A stretch of 64,000 bases of DNA from Terracoccus luteus (GTDB lineage Bacteria > Actinomycetota > Actinomycetes > Actinomycetales > Dermatophilaceae), in contig NZ_RBXT01000001.1 of the NCBI RefSeq assembly GCF_003635045.1, positions 2,046,001 through 2,110,000 on the forward strand. The letters run 5' to 3'. The notes below the pieces were generated by a model. The model saw nothing but the letters and a program-made list of their open reading frames with translations. It ran no database searches and was not told the origin of the DNA. Each line of letters begins with the position of its first letter. The first letter of the stretch is position 1. Positions 1 to 7,289 of the stretch are shown here, one piece after another. A program made the position numbers and the translations under genes.

Positions 1-108
1 TTGTTCTCGCTGCGCACCGGTCGGTGTCTCGACGACGACGCGGTCGCGGTGGCCACGTACAGCGTCCGCGTCGTCGACGGGGTCGTGCGCGTCGGGCTGA
101 CGGCCTGA
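1..108 (+). CDS. nirD: nitrite reductase small subunit NirD, C-terminal fragment
   Basis: The last 35 codons of a gene that begins before the window and stops with TGA at 106-108. The peptide has the pattern FSLRTGRCLDD, then AVATYSVRVVDG, then a short hydrophobic end. This matches the C-terminus of the Rieske-like small subunit of assimilatory NADH nitrite reductase, where a cysteine follows a LRTG-type turn. NirD pairs with the siroheme/4Fe-4S subunit NirB, which should lie upstream outside the window. The siroheme genes at 1.5-4.8 kb support this assignment by context. Only the tail is visible, so the call rests on a short match. Confidence 0.6.
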   Translation: MFSLRTGRCLDDDAVAVATYSVRVVDGVVRVGLTA

Positions 109-121
109 CCCCGACCCCGGC

Positions 122-976
122 TCAGAGGGCGGCGCGGACCGCGTCCTCAAGGCTGGCCGTCGGGCGACCCACGAGGCGGCTGAGGTCGTGGGTCCCCGTG
201 AGCAGGCGGCCGTCACGGATGCCGCGGTCGCTGTCGGCGAGCACCGCGGCGTAGCCCTCGGGCAGACCGGCGCCGACGAGGAAGGCCGCGTACTCGTCGG
301 TGGGGAGGTCGCGGTAGGTGACCTCGCGGCCGGACACGCGCGCCACCGTGGCGGCGTACTCCGCGAGGGTGAACGGCTCGTCGGCGCCGAGCTCGTACAC
401 CGCACCCTCGTGCCCCGGGCCGGCGAGCACGACCGCCGCGGCGGCGGCGTAGTCGTCGCGGGTGGTGGCGCTGACCCGGCCCTCGCCGGCCGCTCCCACG
501 ACGGCACCGTGCTCCAGCGTCGTGGCCAGCTGGCCGGTGTAGTTCTCGGTGTACCAGGAGTTGCGCAGCAGCGCATGGGGCAGGCCCGACTCGGCGAGCA
601 GCTGCTCGGTCTGACGGTGCTCGTCGGCCATGAGGAGGTCGGTGTCGCCGGCCCGGGTGATGCTCGTGTAGGCGACGAAGCCGACGCCGGCACGACGAGC
701 GGCGTCGATCACGTTGCGGTGCTGAGGGATCCGGCTGCCCACCTCGCTGCCGGAGACGAACAGGAGCCGGTCGACACCGGTGAAGGCGGCGTCGAGCGAG
801 GCCACGTCGTCGTAGTCGGCGTGGCGCACCTCGACCCCGCGGTCGGCGAGGTCGGACAGTGCCTCCGGGCGCCGGGCTCCGGCGACGACCTCGGAGGCCG
901 GCACCCCGGAGGCGAGGAGGTGGTCGACGACGAGACGGCCGAGGTGACCGGTGGCGGCGGTGACGAACAGGGTCAT
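122..976 (-). CDS. NAD(P)-binding NmrA-like quinone oxidoreductase (Qor2/QorB type)
   Basis: A 284-aa atypical short-chain dehydrogenase. The Rossmann motif TAATGHLG is at residues 6-13, directly after the start. A second region around RNSWYTENY is characteristic of the NmrA/QorB branch that reduces quinones with NADPH and lacks the classic SDR YxxxK catalytic pair. I chose the ATG at 976 because GGAAGGAA lies just upstream and the glycine motif then sits at the very N-terminus; an upstream extension to 1114 would run through the promoter. It is divergent from an HxlR regulator with one cysteine, the arrangement known for qorR/qor2 of Corynebacterium glutamicum, where the regulator represses the oxidoreductase until oxidised. 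Substrate is inferred. Confidence 0.8.
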   Translation of the reverse strand: MTLFVTAATGHLGRLVVDHLLASGVPASEVVAGARRPEALSDLADRGVEVRHADYDDVASLDAAFTGVDRLLFVSGSEVGSRIPQHRNVIDAARRAGVGFVAYTSITRAGDTDLLMADEHRQTEQLLAESGLPHALLRNSWYTENYTGQLATTLEHGAVVGAAGEGRVSATTRDDYAAAAAVVLAGPGHEGAVYELGADEPFTLAEYAATVARVSGREVTYRDLPTDEYAAFLVGAGLPEGYAAVLADSDRGIRDGRLLTGTHDLSRLVGRPTASLEDAVRAAL

Positions 977-1056
977 GGGGGTTCCTTCCGACGGGTCCGG
1001 CGGATGCCGGTCGCTCGCGTCAACGATGCCCGCGCGGCTTGCCTTCCCAGTCGACG

Positions 1057-1079
1057 GTACCCACTTTCGAGTAAGGTAC
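1057..1079. promoter_or_regulatory. candidate HxlR/QorR operator between divergent genes
   Basis: A 23-bp imperfect inverted repeat with outer arms GTACC and GGTAC and inner halves ACT and AGT. This is the shape of DUF24/HxlR operators, which typically carry GTAC ends with a TA-rich core. It ends 4 bases before the GTG of the regulator and about 80 bases from the start of the oxidoreductase, so one bound dimer could control both genes. The pattern is seen directly; binding is inferred. Confidence 0.5.
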
Positions 1080-1083
1080 TGGC

Positions 1084-1545
1084 GTGAAAGTGAGTGCCCC
1101 CGTCCCCACGACACCCACGACCGCCGGGACCCGCGGCCCGCTGGCGGCCTGGTTCCCCGACGGCGTCTTCGCCTCCGACTGCCCCAGCCGCGTCGTGCTC
1201 GACCACGTCATGAGCAAGTGGGGCACGCTCGTGCTGCTGGCCCTCGCCGACGGCGACGCCCTCCGGTGGACCGAGCTGCGCCGGCGGGCGCAGGGGGTGA
1301 GCGAGAAGATGCTCGCGCAGACGCTGCGCACCCTCGAGGCCGACGGCCTCGTGCACCGCGACGCCAAGCCGGTCGTGCCGCCGCACGTCGAGTACTCGCT
1401 GACGCCCCTGGGCCGGGGCCTGACGGGCCACCTCGTGCCGCTCATGGCCTGGGTGGCCGAGCACGCCCCCGACATCGTCGACCGCGAGGCCGCGGCGCCG
1501 GCTCGGACGACACGTCAGACGTCCGCTCAGACGTTGAGTCGGTAG
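1084..1545 (+). CDS. HxlR-family (DUF24) redox-type transcriptional regulator
   Basis: A 153-aa winged-helix regulator. The HxlR domain covers about residues 30-130: SDCPSR (31-36), then MSKWGTLVLLAL, a recognition region around RRRAQGVSEKMLAQTL, and a wing near HVEYSLTPLGRGL. Cys33 is the only cysteine in the protein and sits just before the winged helix. In one-cysteine members such as QorR, oxidation of this residue releases DNA. It starts with GTG right behind the operator at 1057-1079 and is divergent from the quinone oxidoreductase. Its 3' end overlaps the convergent HemD gene by 19 bases. Redox or electrophile sensing is inferred from the family and the lone cysteine. Confidence 0.85.
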   Translation: MKVSAPVPTTPTTAGTRGPLAAWFPDGVFASDCPSRVVLDHVMSKWGTLVLLALADGDALRWTELRRRAQGVSEKMLAQTLRTLEADGLVHRDAKPVVPPHVEYSLTPLGRGLTGHLVPLMAWVAEHAPDIVDREAAAPARTTRQTSAQTLSR

Positions 1546-2714
1546 CCGCGCCGCACGACCGTCTGCACGAGGCGGCGGTCGGGCAGCGCCGCCCGCAGGC
1601 GGCTCATGGCCATGTCGAGGGCGTGCTCGTTCTCGGCGTCGGGCAGCTCGTCGAGCAGTCGCTCGCGGGTGAGCACCGCGCCGGGCTGCGAGATGAGGGC
1701 GGCGAGCATGGCCCGGGCGCCGCGCGGCAGCGCGACGGTCTCGCCCGCGAAGGTGACGTGCGCGCCCTGGACGACGAGCGGGCCCAGCGCGGTCGCCACC
1801 TCGGCCACGCCGTGCGTGGTCAGGTGCTCGACGACCGTGCGCACGAGCGCCCCCATCCGGTACCGCTGCGGCACGACGGGCGTGACGCCGAGGTCGACGA
1901 GCGGCGCCGCCGTGACAGGCCCGACGGCCGCTGCGGGGACACCACAGCGCAGCGCCTCGACGAGCACGCCGTCCATGCCGAGCTGGGCCGCCGCCGAGAC
2001 GAGCCCGTCGACCGCGGGGGCGGAGGTGAAGGTGACGACGTCGAGCTCGCGCGCCGCCACGGCCGCGACGAGCCGACCCAGCCGGCTCTCGTCGGTCGGG
2101 CGCACCCAGCGGTAGGGCGCCACGGTGAACACGGTCGCCCCGGCCGCCCGCAGCCGCTCGAGCTGCTCGACGTCCTCGTGTCCGTGCAGCTGCACGGCGA
2201 CGGTGCGGCCGGCGACACCGCGTTCGAGGGCGAGGCCCACCGTCGAGCTCGTCCGCTCGTCGGCGGCGATGCCGGCGTCGTCGTGGCCCGAGGCGCGCAC
2301 CGCGCCGCGTGCCTTGGGGCCGCGCACGAGGATCGCGGCCCGGTCGAGGACGGCGGCGAGCTCGTCACCCAGCCCCGCGGCATCCGCCCCCTCGACCCAG
2401 CGGCGCCAGCCGTAGGCCGTGGTCACCACGACGACGTCGGGCGGGTGGGCGATGATGGCGCGGGTGTCGGCGACGAGGTGCTCGTCCTGCTCGATGGGGG
2501 CGATGCGCACCGCGGGCGCGTGCAGCACCTCGGCCCCCCGCCGCTCGAAGGCGTCGATGAGGTCGGCCGACCGGCGGTCGGACGTCACCCCGATGCGGAA
2601 CCCGCGCAGGACGGGGCCGGTCGGCGCCGCCCTGGCCGTCTCGAGCTCGTCGGTCTCGGCACGCCCGCTCCAGGCCGTCGGCGGGTGCGCGGCCCGACCC
2701 GTCGGGTCGCTCAC
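1527..2714 (-). CDS. hemD: uroporphyrinogen-III synthase with C-terminal winged-helix DNA-binding domain
   Basis: A 395-aa two-domain protein. Residues about 35-285 are a HemD domain (RIGVTSDRRSADLIDAFERR near the start, TFTSAPAVDGLV further on), which closes hydroxymethylbilane to uroporphyrinogen III. The last 95 or so residues are an OmpR/PhoB-type winged helix (ALPRGARAMLAALIS, then AMSRLRAAL and VVRRGYRLNV). Such HemD-wHTH fusions are known in actinobacteria next to nitrite reductase genes and are often annotated as regulators. It begins with GTG at 2714, overlapping the stop of the SUMT gene by 4 bases (GTGA), so the two are translationally coupled. Whether the synthase activity remains cannot be judged by eye. 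Confidence 0.85.
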   Translation of the reverse strand: MSDPTGRAAHPPTAWSGRAETDELETARAAPTGPVLRGFRIGVTSDRRSADLIDAFERRGAEVLHAPAVRIAPIEQDEHLVADTRAIIAHPPDVVVVTTAYGWRRWVEGADAAGLGDELAAVLDRAAILVRGPKARGAVRASGHDDAGIAADERTSSTVGLALERGVAGRTVAVQLHGHEDVEQLERLRAAGATVFTVAPYRWVRPTDESRLGRLVAAVAARELDVVTFTSAPAVDGLVSAAAQLGMDGVLVEALRCGVPAAAVGPVTAAPLVDLGVTPVVPQRYRMGALVRTVVEHLTTHGVAEVATALGPLVVQGAHVTFAGETVALPRGARAMLAALISQPGAVLTRERLLDELPDAENEHALDMAMSRLRAALPDRRLVQTVVRRGYRLNV

Positions 2715-3826
2715 GCGACGACCTCCAGCCACGAGGTGAGGTCGGCGAGGGCGTCGGCGTCGCCTGCCCTCCCGCCGTCCTCCGCATCCGCGACGACGGC
2801 GCCGTCGACCCGTCGGTCCCACACCTGCGACCGGCGCACCACCTCGCCGACGACGATGACGGCGGGCGAGGTCACGCCGTGTCGCCGCGCGAGGTCGGGC
2901 AGGGTGGCGACGGTGCCGACGACGCTGCGCTGGGCGGGGGTGAGACCCCGTTCGACGACGGCCGCGGGCGTCGTCGCGGGCAGGCCCGCCGCCACGAGCG
3001 CGCCGGTGAGCGGGACGAGGTTGTGCACGCCCATGAGCAGGACGATCGTGCCGCCGAGGGCGACGAGCCCACCGGCCTGCTCGTTGGTGAGCGGCACGTG
3101 CCCCGACACGACGGTGACGACGTGGCTGACCCCCCGGTGGGTGACGGGGATGCCGGCCGCACCGGGCACCCCGACGGCCGAGGTCACGCCGGGGACGACC
3201 GTGACGGGGACGCCGGCCTCGACGGCCGCCGCGACCTCCTCGCCGCCCCGGCCGAAGACGTAGGGGTCGCCGCCTTTGAGGCGGACGACCGTGAGGCCCT
3301 CGAGGGCCGCCGCGACCATGAGGCTCTCGATCCGCTCCTGCGGCACGGCGTGGTGCCCCGGCCGCTTGCCGACATCGACGATGCGCGCACCCGGCGCGAG
3401 GCGGGTGAGGTCGCCGACCTCGGCCAGCCGGTCGGCGAGCACGACGTCGGCGTCGGCCAGCGCGTCGACGGCGTCGAGGGTGAGCAGGCCCGGACCGCCG
3501 GGCCCGGCGCCCACGAGCACGACCCGACCACGCCGCGACACCGGCGCCGGCTCGGTCACGACGAGGCAGCGGCCCTCGAGCACCTCCCGCACGGCCGGAC
3601 GGTCCGCCGAGCCGACGAGCACGGCGACGTGCGCCGTCTCGGCCCGGGTGGTCAGGGTGGTCAGGGTGGCGAGGTCGTCGGCGGCAGGGTCGGCGGGGTC
3701 GGTGCCGTAGACCGCCGTGGTCACGACGGCGCCGGCGCGTGACCACCGACGCACGCTGGCGTCCACCTCTCCGCTCGCCCCGACGACGAGCACCGGCACC
3801 CCACCCACGTCGGTCTGCAGCAGCAT
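2711..3826 (-). CDS. cobA: uroporphyrinogen-III C-methyltransferase with vestigial CysG-like N-domain
   Basis: A 371-aa protein. The SUMT domain starts near residue 101 and shows all usual blocks: VVLVGAGPGGPGLLTLDA, VGKRPGHHAVPQERI, VRLKGGDPYVFGRGGEE and GVTSAVGVPG. It methylates uroporphyrinogen III at C2 and C7 with SAM to give precorrin-2, the siroheme branch point. The first 100 residues resemble a shortened CysG/Met8 dehydrogenase domain (VLVVGASGEVDASVRRW) but lack most of that fold, so oxidation to sirohydrochlorin probably needs another enzyme. I chose ATG 3826, which has GGAGGTCGAC upstream. It is coupled to the HemD fusion and divergent from the chelatase. Confidence 0.88.
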   Translation of the reverse strand: MLLQTDVGGVPVLVVGASGEVDASVRRWSRAGAVVTTAVYGTDPADPAADDLATLTTLTTRAETAHVAVLVGSADRPAVREVLEGRCLVVTEPAPVSRRGRVVLVGAGPGGPGLLTLDAVDALADADVVLADRLAEVGDLTRLAPGARIVDVGKRPGHHAVPQERIESLMVAAALEGLTVVRLKGGDPYVFGRGGEEVAAAVEAGVPVTVVPGVTSAVGVPGAAGIPVTHRGVSHVVTVVSGHVPLTNEQAGGLVALGGTIVLLMGVHNLVPLTGALVAAGLPATTPAAVVERGLTPAQRSVVGTVATLPDLARRHGVTSPAVIVVGEVVRRSQVWDRRVDGAVVADAEDGGRAGDADALADLTSWLEVVA

Positions 3827-4012
3827 GCGGGTCGACCTCCTGGCCGGTGGAACCGTGGGGCAGGGCGCGCCCCCGCGTCTGTCGACACGGTACGAAACGC
3901 GTGTTTCTCCCACGTTTCCGGGGCGTCGGGTCACGGTAACGGTGGCCGCACGCGGACGGCGCGGTGCCGTGCGATGGTGTGCGGTGGCCGCCGGCGTGCA
4001 CGGACGTCGTGC

Positions 4013-4060
4013 GGCATCCGGGTCGGCATCCGGGTCGGCATCCGGGTCGGCATCCGGGCG
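4013..4060. repeat. four tandem 12-bp repeats (GGCATCCGGGTC)
   Basis: Three exact copies and one with two changed final bases, head to tail, in the 274-bp gap between the divergent SUMT and chelatase genes. The array ends 40 bases before the chelatase GTG. Each unit contains the GGCATCC heptamer that is unusually common throughout the window. Nothing else is recognisable in this gap. The repeat could be a regulator-binding array or simple slippage. Confidence 0.85.
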
Positions 4061-4100
4061 TCGTGGTCGCCGCGACGACGGCGCCTGTCAGAGTGTTGCC

Positions 4101-4781
4101 GTGAACCCGGTCCTCGTCGCCTCCGCCCACGGCACCGGCTCGCCGGCCGGCCGCCGTGCCGTCGGCGCCCTCGTGGCCGCCGTGGCCCGCGCCCGCCCCG
4201 AGCTCGAGGTGCGCGCCGCCTTCGTCGACGTGCAGCCCCCCGAGCCGTCGCACGTGCTCGCGGGCCTCGACGGGCGGCCGGCCCGCCTCGTGCCGCTGCT
4301 GCTGTCGGCCGGGTACCACGTGTACGTCGACCTCACCGAGGCCGCCGCCGGCTCGCCCGGCACGACGCTGTGCGGCGCGCTCGGGCCTGACCCGCGGCTG
4401 GCCGCCCTGCTGCGCGACCGGCTCGTCGAGGCGGGTCTGCGCGACGACGACGTCGTCGTCATGGCCGCGGCGGGGTCGTCGCAGCGCTCGGCCGTCGCCG
4501 ACTGCGAGCGGGTGGCCGCCGACCTCTCGAGTTTGCTGGGTCGCCCGGTCACCCCGGCGTACCTCTCGGCGGCGGAGCCGACGGTGGCGGATGCCGTCGC
4601 GGCGGTGCGGGTGCCCGGCCGCCGTGTCGCCGTGGCCACGTACCTGCTCGCCCCCGGCTTCTTCGCCGACCGCGCCGCGCGTGCCGGCGGTGACCTCACC
4701 TCCCGTCCGCTGCTGCCACCCCACGGCGAGCCCCCGCCGGCGCTCGTCGACATCGTCGTCGAGCGCTACGGCTCCGGGTGA
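4101..4781 (+). CDS. sirohydrochlorin chelatase (CbiX/SirB type)
   Basis: A 226-aa chelatase that inserts Fe2+ (siroheme) or Co2+ (B12) into sirohydrochlorin. Key signs are ASAHGTGSPAG at the N-terminus with the metal-binding His10, the LLLSAGYHV block with the second histidine around residue 75, and a second half with AAAGSSQRSAVADCE and TYLLAPGFFADR, the usual two-lobed CbiX fold. GTG at 4101 gives the expected start, with the conserved VLVASAHG at residues 4-11. It overlaps the next gene by GTGA at 4778-4781. Next to SUMT, HemD and nirD, iron insertion for siroheme is the more likely job. Confidence 0.9.
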   Translation: MNPVLVASAHGTGSPAGRRAVGALVAAVARARPELEVRAAFVDVQPPEPSHVLAGLDGRPARLVPLLLSAGYHVYVDLTEAAAGSPGTTLCGALGPDPRLAALLRDRLVEAGLRDDDVVVMAAAGSSQRSAVADCERVAADLSSLLGRPVTPAYLSAAEPTVADAVAAVRVPGRRVAVATYLLAPGFFADRAARAGGDLTSRPLLPPHGEPPPALVDIVVERYGSG

Positions 4782-5434
4782 CCCCCGGGTCGCCCGACCG
4801 GTACCGCACCCTCACCGCACCAGTGCGGGTGGAGACCGAGGTGCGCCGGTCGCGCTTCGCGTGCGACCTGCGGCCGGTGTCGTCGGAGGCGGCGGCCCGC
4901 GGCGTGCTGGACGAGGTCCGAGCCGAGAGCCGGGACGCCGGGCATCACTGCAGCGCCTGGGTGCTCGGCCCCGACGCGTCGACCGTCCGCAGTCACGACG
5001 ACGGCGAGCCGTCGGGTACGGCCGGCGCGCCGATGCTCGACGTCCTCAGGGGACGCGCCCTCATCGACGTCGTCGCCGTGGTGTCGCGGTGGTTCGGGGG
5101 CACGCTGCTCGGCACCGGCGGACTGATCCGCGCCTACGGCGACGCGGTGGCCGCTGCGGTCGACGCCGCAGCCCTCGTCACCATGCGACGCCGCGACGGC
5201 CTCGTCGTCGACGTGCCCGCCGCCGACGGCGCCAGGGTCGAGAACGCGCTGCGGGGCCGCAGCGACACGACGGTCGACGAGTCCCGTTGGCACGCAACGG
5301 GTCTCGTGCTCCATCTCGCCGTCGAGCCCGCGTCGACCGGAGCCGTCGAGGGGGTCGTCGCCAGCCTCACCTCGGGTCTCGGCAGGGTCTCCCCCGGCCA
5401 CCCGCAGTGGGTGGCGACCCGCGACCCGGGCTGA
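4778..5434 (+). CDS. YigZ/IMPACT family protein (UPF0029)
   Basis: A 218-aa protein of the YigZ family. The conserved block HHCSAWVLGP followed by SHDDGEPSGTAGAPML and VVSRWFGGTLLGTGGLIRAYGDA is diagnostic. YigZ proteins resemble the eukaryotic IMPACT protein, and some are annotated as proline dipeptidases; the bacterial role is not settled. The GTG start overlaps the chelatase stop by 4 bases, so it is translationally coupled although a functional link to siroheme is not obvious. It converges on the folate gene at 5559. Confidence 0.85.
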   Translation: MTPGSPDRYRTLTAPVRVETEVRRSRFACDLRPVSSEAAARGVLDEVRAESRDAGHHCSAWVLGPDASTVRSHDDGEPSGTAGAPMLDVLRGRALIDVVAVVSRWFGGTLLGTGGLIRAYGDAVAAAVDAAALVTMRRRDGLVVDVPAADGARVENALRGRSDTTVDESRWHATGLVLHLAVEPASTGAVEGVVASLTSGLGRVSPGHPQWVATRDPG

Positions 5435-5479
5435 CCGGCATCCGCGACGTGGAGTGGCCGTGACGGCAGCGGGCGGCGA

Positions 5480-5548
5480 CCTGACGTGCGTTCGGCACCG
5501 CCGGCACCGCAGGGGTGCCAGGAGCGCGGCCTGACGTGCGTCCGGCAC
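5480..5548. repeat. 19-bp direct repeat in convergent intergenic region
   Basis: Two copies of CCTGACGTGCGTTCGGCACC-like sequence (5480-5498 and 5530-5548, one mismatch, start-to-start distance 50) lie between the convergent YigZ and methylene-THF dehydrogenase genes. A small GGCAC/GTGCC hairpin lies between the copies. It may contribute to termination, but no classic terminator is evident. Confidence 0.6.
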
Positions 5549-5558
5549 CTGGGGGCCG

Positions 5559-6461
5559 TCAGAGCAAGGCGAGCCGCACGAGGTTGCGCATGGCCATCGT
5601 CACGGTCATCGGCCCCACCCGGGGGATGAAGGCGGCCGCCCGCTCGAGCACCGAGTCGTCGAAGTTCTTGAACTGCGAGAAGTTCACGCAGATCGCACCC
5701 GGCTTGATCTCGTCGGCGGTGACGAGCGGGAACGACCGCGACGGCACCCCGGTGACGACGACGTCGGCGCGGGCGAGCGCCTGGGTCCGGACCTCGTCAC
5801 TGTCGCGCACCGAGTGGGCGTGCCGCCCGATCGCCGGGTCGAAGACGACGGTCCCGTCCGCGTCGAGCGAGACGACCTCGGCGCCGTCGTTCGCGAGCAT
5901 CGCCGCGAGCGGCCGTCCCACGACGTCGCTGCGGTTGATGACGCAGGCGGTGACCCCCTCGAGGGGCGCGCCCTCGCCCGAGCGGCGCAGTCCCGCGTCG
6001 TCGAGCAGCTTGAGGATGGCCAGCGGGGTGCACGGCAGGATGGCGCGGCGGCCGCCGTCGAGCCGCCGTCGGTTCTCGTAGAGCATGCGGCTCCAGAACG
6101 AGTGCATCCCCTCGACGTCCTTGCGGGGATCGACGAGCTCGCGTAGCCACGGGTCCTCGTGCTCGTCGGCGAGGGGGTAGTAGTTGAAGATGCCGTGCAC
6201 GGCCGGGTCGGCGTTGGCCTCGCGGACCGCGTCGGCCGCGGCGGCCGGCTCGACGTCGCGGAGCACGAAGTCGATGCCGACGTCGGCCGCCCCGCGCGCC
6301 GCCCACTGGGCGTAGGTGCGAGCCGGTCCCTCGGCCCGGCTGAGCAGGCCGACGATGCGGGGGGTGGCACCGGTCCGCGCGGTGAGGGTGGCGACGTCCG
6401 CGCGCACCTCCTCCCGGAACCGGGCCGCCACCTCGGCGGGGTCGACGACACGTGCCGGCAC
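5559..6461 (-). CDS. methylene-tetrahydrofolate dehydrogenase, yeast MTD1-like
   Basis: A 300-aa enzyme of the tetrahydrofolate dehydrogenase/cyclohydrolase superfamily, expected to oxidise 5,10-methylene-THF in cytosolic one-carbon metabolism. Landmarks are FNYYPLADE, KDVEGMHSFW, RAILPCTPLAILKLLD, the nucleotide-binding stretch CVINRSDVVGRPLAAMLAND, VTGVPS, ICVNFSQFKNFDD, and VGPMTVTMAMRNLVRL at the end. From recall these follow the monofunctional NAD-dependent MTD1 of yeast more closely than ordinary bacterial FolD, which has PxPLP and DVDG signatures instead. GTG at 6461 is preferred, with GAGGAG 8 bases upstream; a longer start at 6506 is possible. Loss of cyclohydrolase activity is inferred. 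Confidence 0.8.
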   Translation of the reverse strand: MPARVVDPAEVAARFREEVRADVATLTARTGATPRIVGLLSRAEGPARTYAQWAARGAADVGIDFVLRDVEPAAAADAVREANADPAVHGIFNYYPLADEHEDPWLRELVDPRKDVEGMHSFWSRMLYENRRRLDGGRRAILPCTPLAILKLLDDAGLRRSGEGAPLEGVTACVINRSDVVGRPLAAMLANDGAEVVSLDADGTVVFDPAIGRHAHSVRDSDEVRTQALARADVVVTGVPSRSFPLVTADEIKPGAICVNFSQFKNFDDSVLERAAAFIPRVGPMTVTMAMRNLVRLALL

Positions 6462-6616
6462 GCGGGCTCTCCTCGGTCTCGGGGGTTCGACGTGCTGCGG
6501 CGGCATCGGCCGGTCCGCAGCGACACAGAGCCTAGCGACGACGCGGTCGGAGCCGTCGACGGGCGGGCACCGGTCGGGTCGGCGACCACGACGGCGGCCG
6601 GCCGGTGCGTGAGACC

Positions 6617-7192
6617 ATGCCGCGCATGGCCTTCCACATCGCGGGCGACCCCGCCGCCGACCAGGTCCTCGACGAGCATCCGTTCGCGGTCGTCGTCGGG
6701 ATGATGCTCGACCAGCAGTACGGGATGGAGCACGCCTTCCGCGGCGGGCACAAGGTGCTCACGCGCTTCGGCACCCTCGACCCGGCGGCCATCGCCGACG
6801 CGGACCCCGACGAGTTCACCGCCATGGCCTCGACTCCCCCGGCCATCCACCGCTTCCCCGGCTCGATGGCGAAGCGGCTGCAGGAGCTCGCCGCCCTCGT
6901 CGTCGAGCGTTACGACGGCGACGTCACCCGGCTCTGGACCGAGGCGACGTCGGGCCGGGACCTGCTCAAGCGCGTGCAGGAGCTGCCCGGGTTCGGGAGG
7001 CAGAAGGCCCAGATCTTCGTCGCGCTGCTCGCCAAGCAGCTGGGGGTGCGGCCCGAGGGGTGGGAGGCGGCGGCCGGCGACTACGCCCTTGACGGGTACC
7101 GCTCGGTGGCCGACGTCGTCGACGGCGACACCCTGCTCAAGGTGCGCGAGTTCAAGCAGGCGAAGAAGGCCGAGGCGAAGGCCAGGGGCTGA
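6617..7192 (+). CDS. HhH-GPD-type base excision repair-like protein
   Basis: A protein of 191 aa with the helix-hairpin-helix glycosylase fold: HPFAVVVGMMLDQQYGMEHAF near the N-terminus and the hairpin LPGFGRQKAQIFVALLAKQ around residue 125. Actinobacterial members are annotated as HhH-GPD base excision proteins or, misleadingly, HesB. The substrate is unknown, and I do not see the 4Fe-4S cysteine cluster of endonuclease III. Starts at 6605 (GTG), 6617 and 6626 (both ATG) are all possible; 6617 follows a GTGAG stretch. The basic tail (KQAKKAEAKARG) is ordinary for the family. It converges on cystathionine beta-synthase across a long palindrome. Confidence 0.75.
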   Translation: MPRMAFHIAGDPAADQVLDEHPFAVVVGMMLDQQYGMEHAFRGGHKVLTRFGTLDPAAIADADPDEFTAMASTPPAIHRFPGSMAKRLQELAALVVERYDGDVTRLWTEATSGRDLLKRVQELPGFGRQKAQIFVALLAKQLGVRPEGWEAAAGDYALDGYRSVADVVDGDTLLKVREFKQAKKAEAKARG

Positions 7193-7208
7193 CACCCGAG
7201 CCGCCGCG

Positions 7209-7274
7209 AACACACCGAGCAACGTGGAAGTCCCCGAGTTGCAACTCGGGGACTTCCACGTTTCTCGGTGTGTT
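7209..7274. repeat. 33-bp-arm palindromic element, copy 1
   Basis: A nearly perfect 66-bp palindrome: arms 7209-7241 and 7242-7274 pair at 32 of 33 positions (mismatch 7220/7263) with no unpaired loop sequence. It fills the gap between two convergent genes, so either transcript would fold into a very stable hairpin and it can act as a two-way terminator. The outer segment (ACACACCGAG) and the central CGAGTTGCAACTCG recur in the element at 25895-25966, while the intervening arms differ. This implies a dispersed family rather than a one-off terminator. There is no U-tract on either side. Confidence 0.85.
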
Positions 7275-7289
7275 TCGGGGCCGAGGGGG

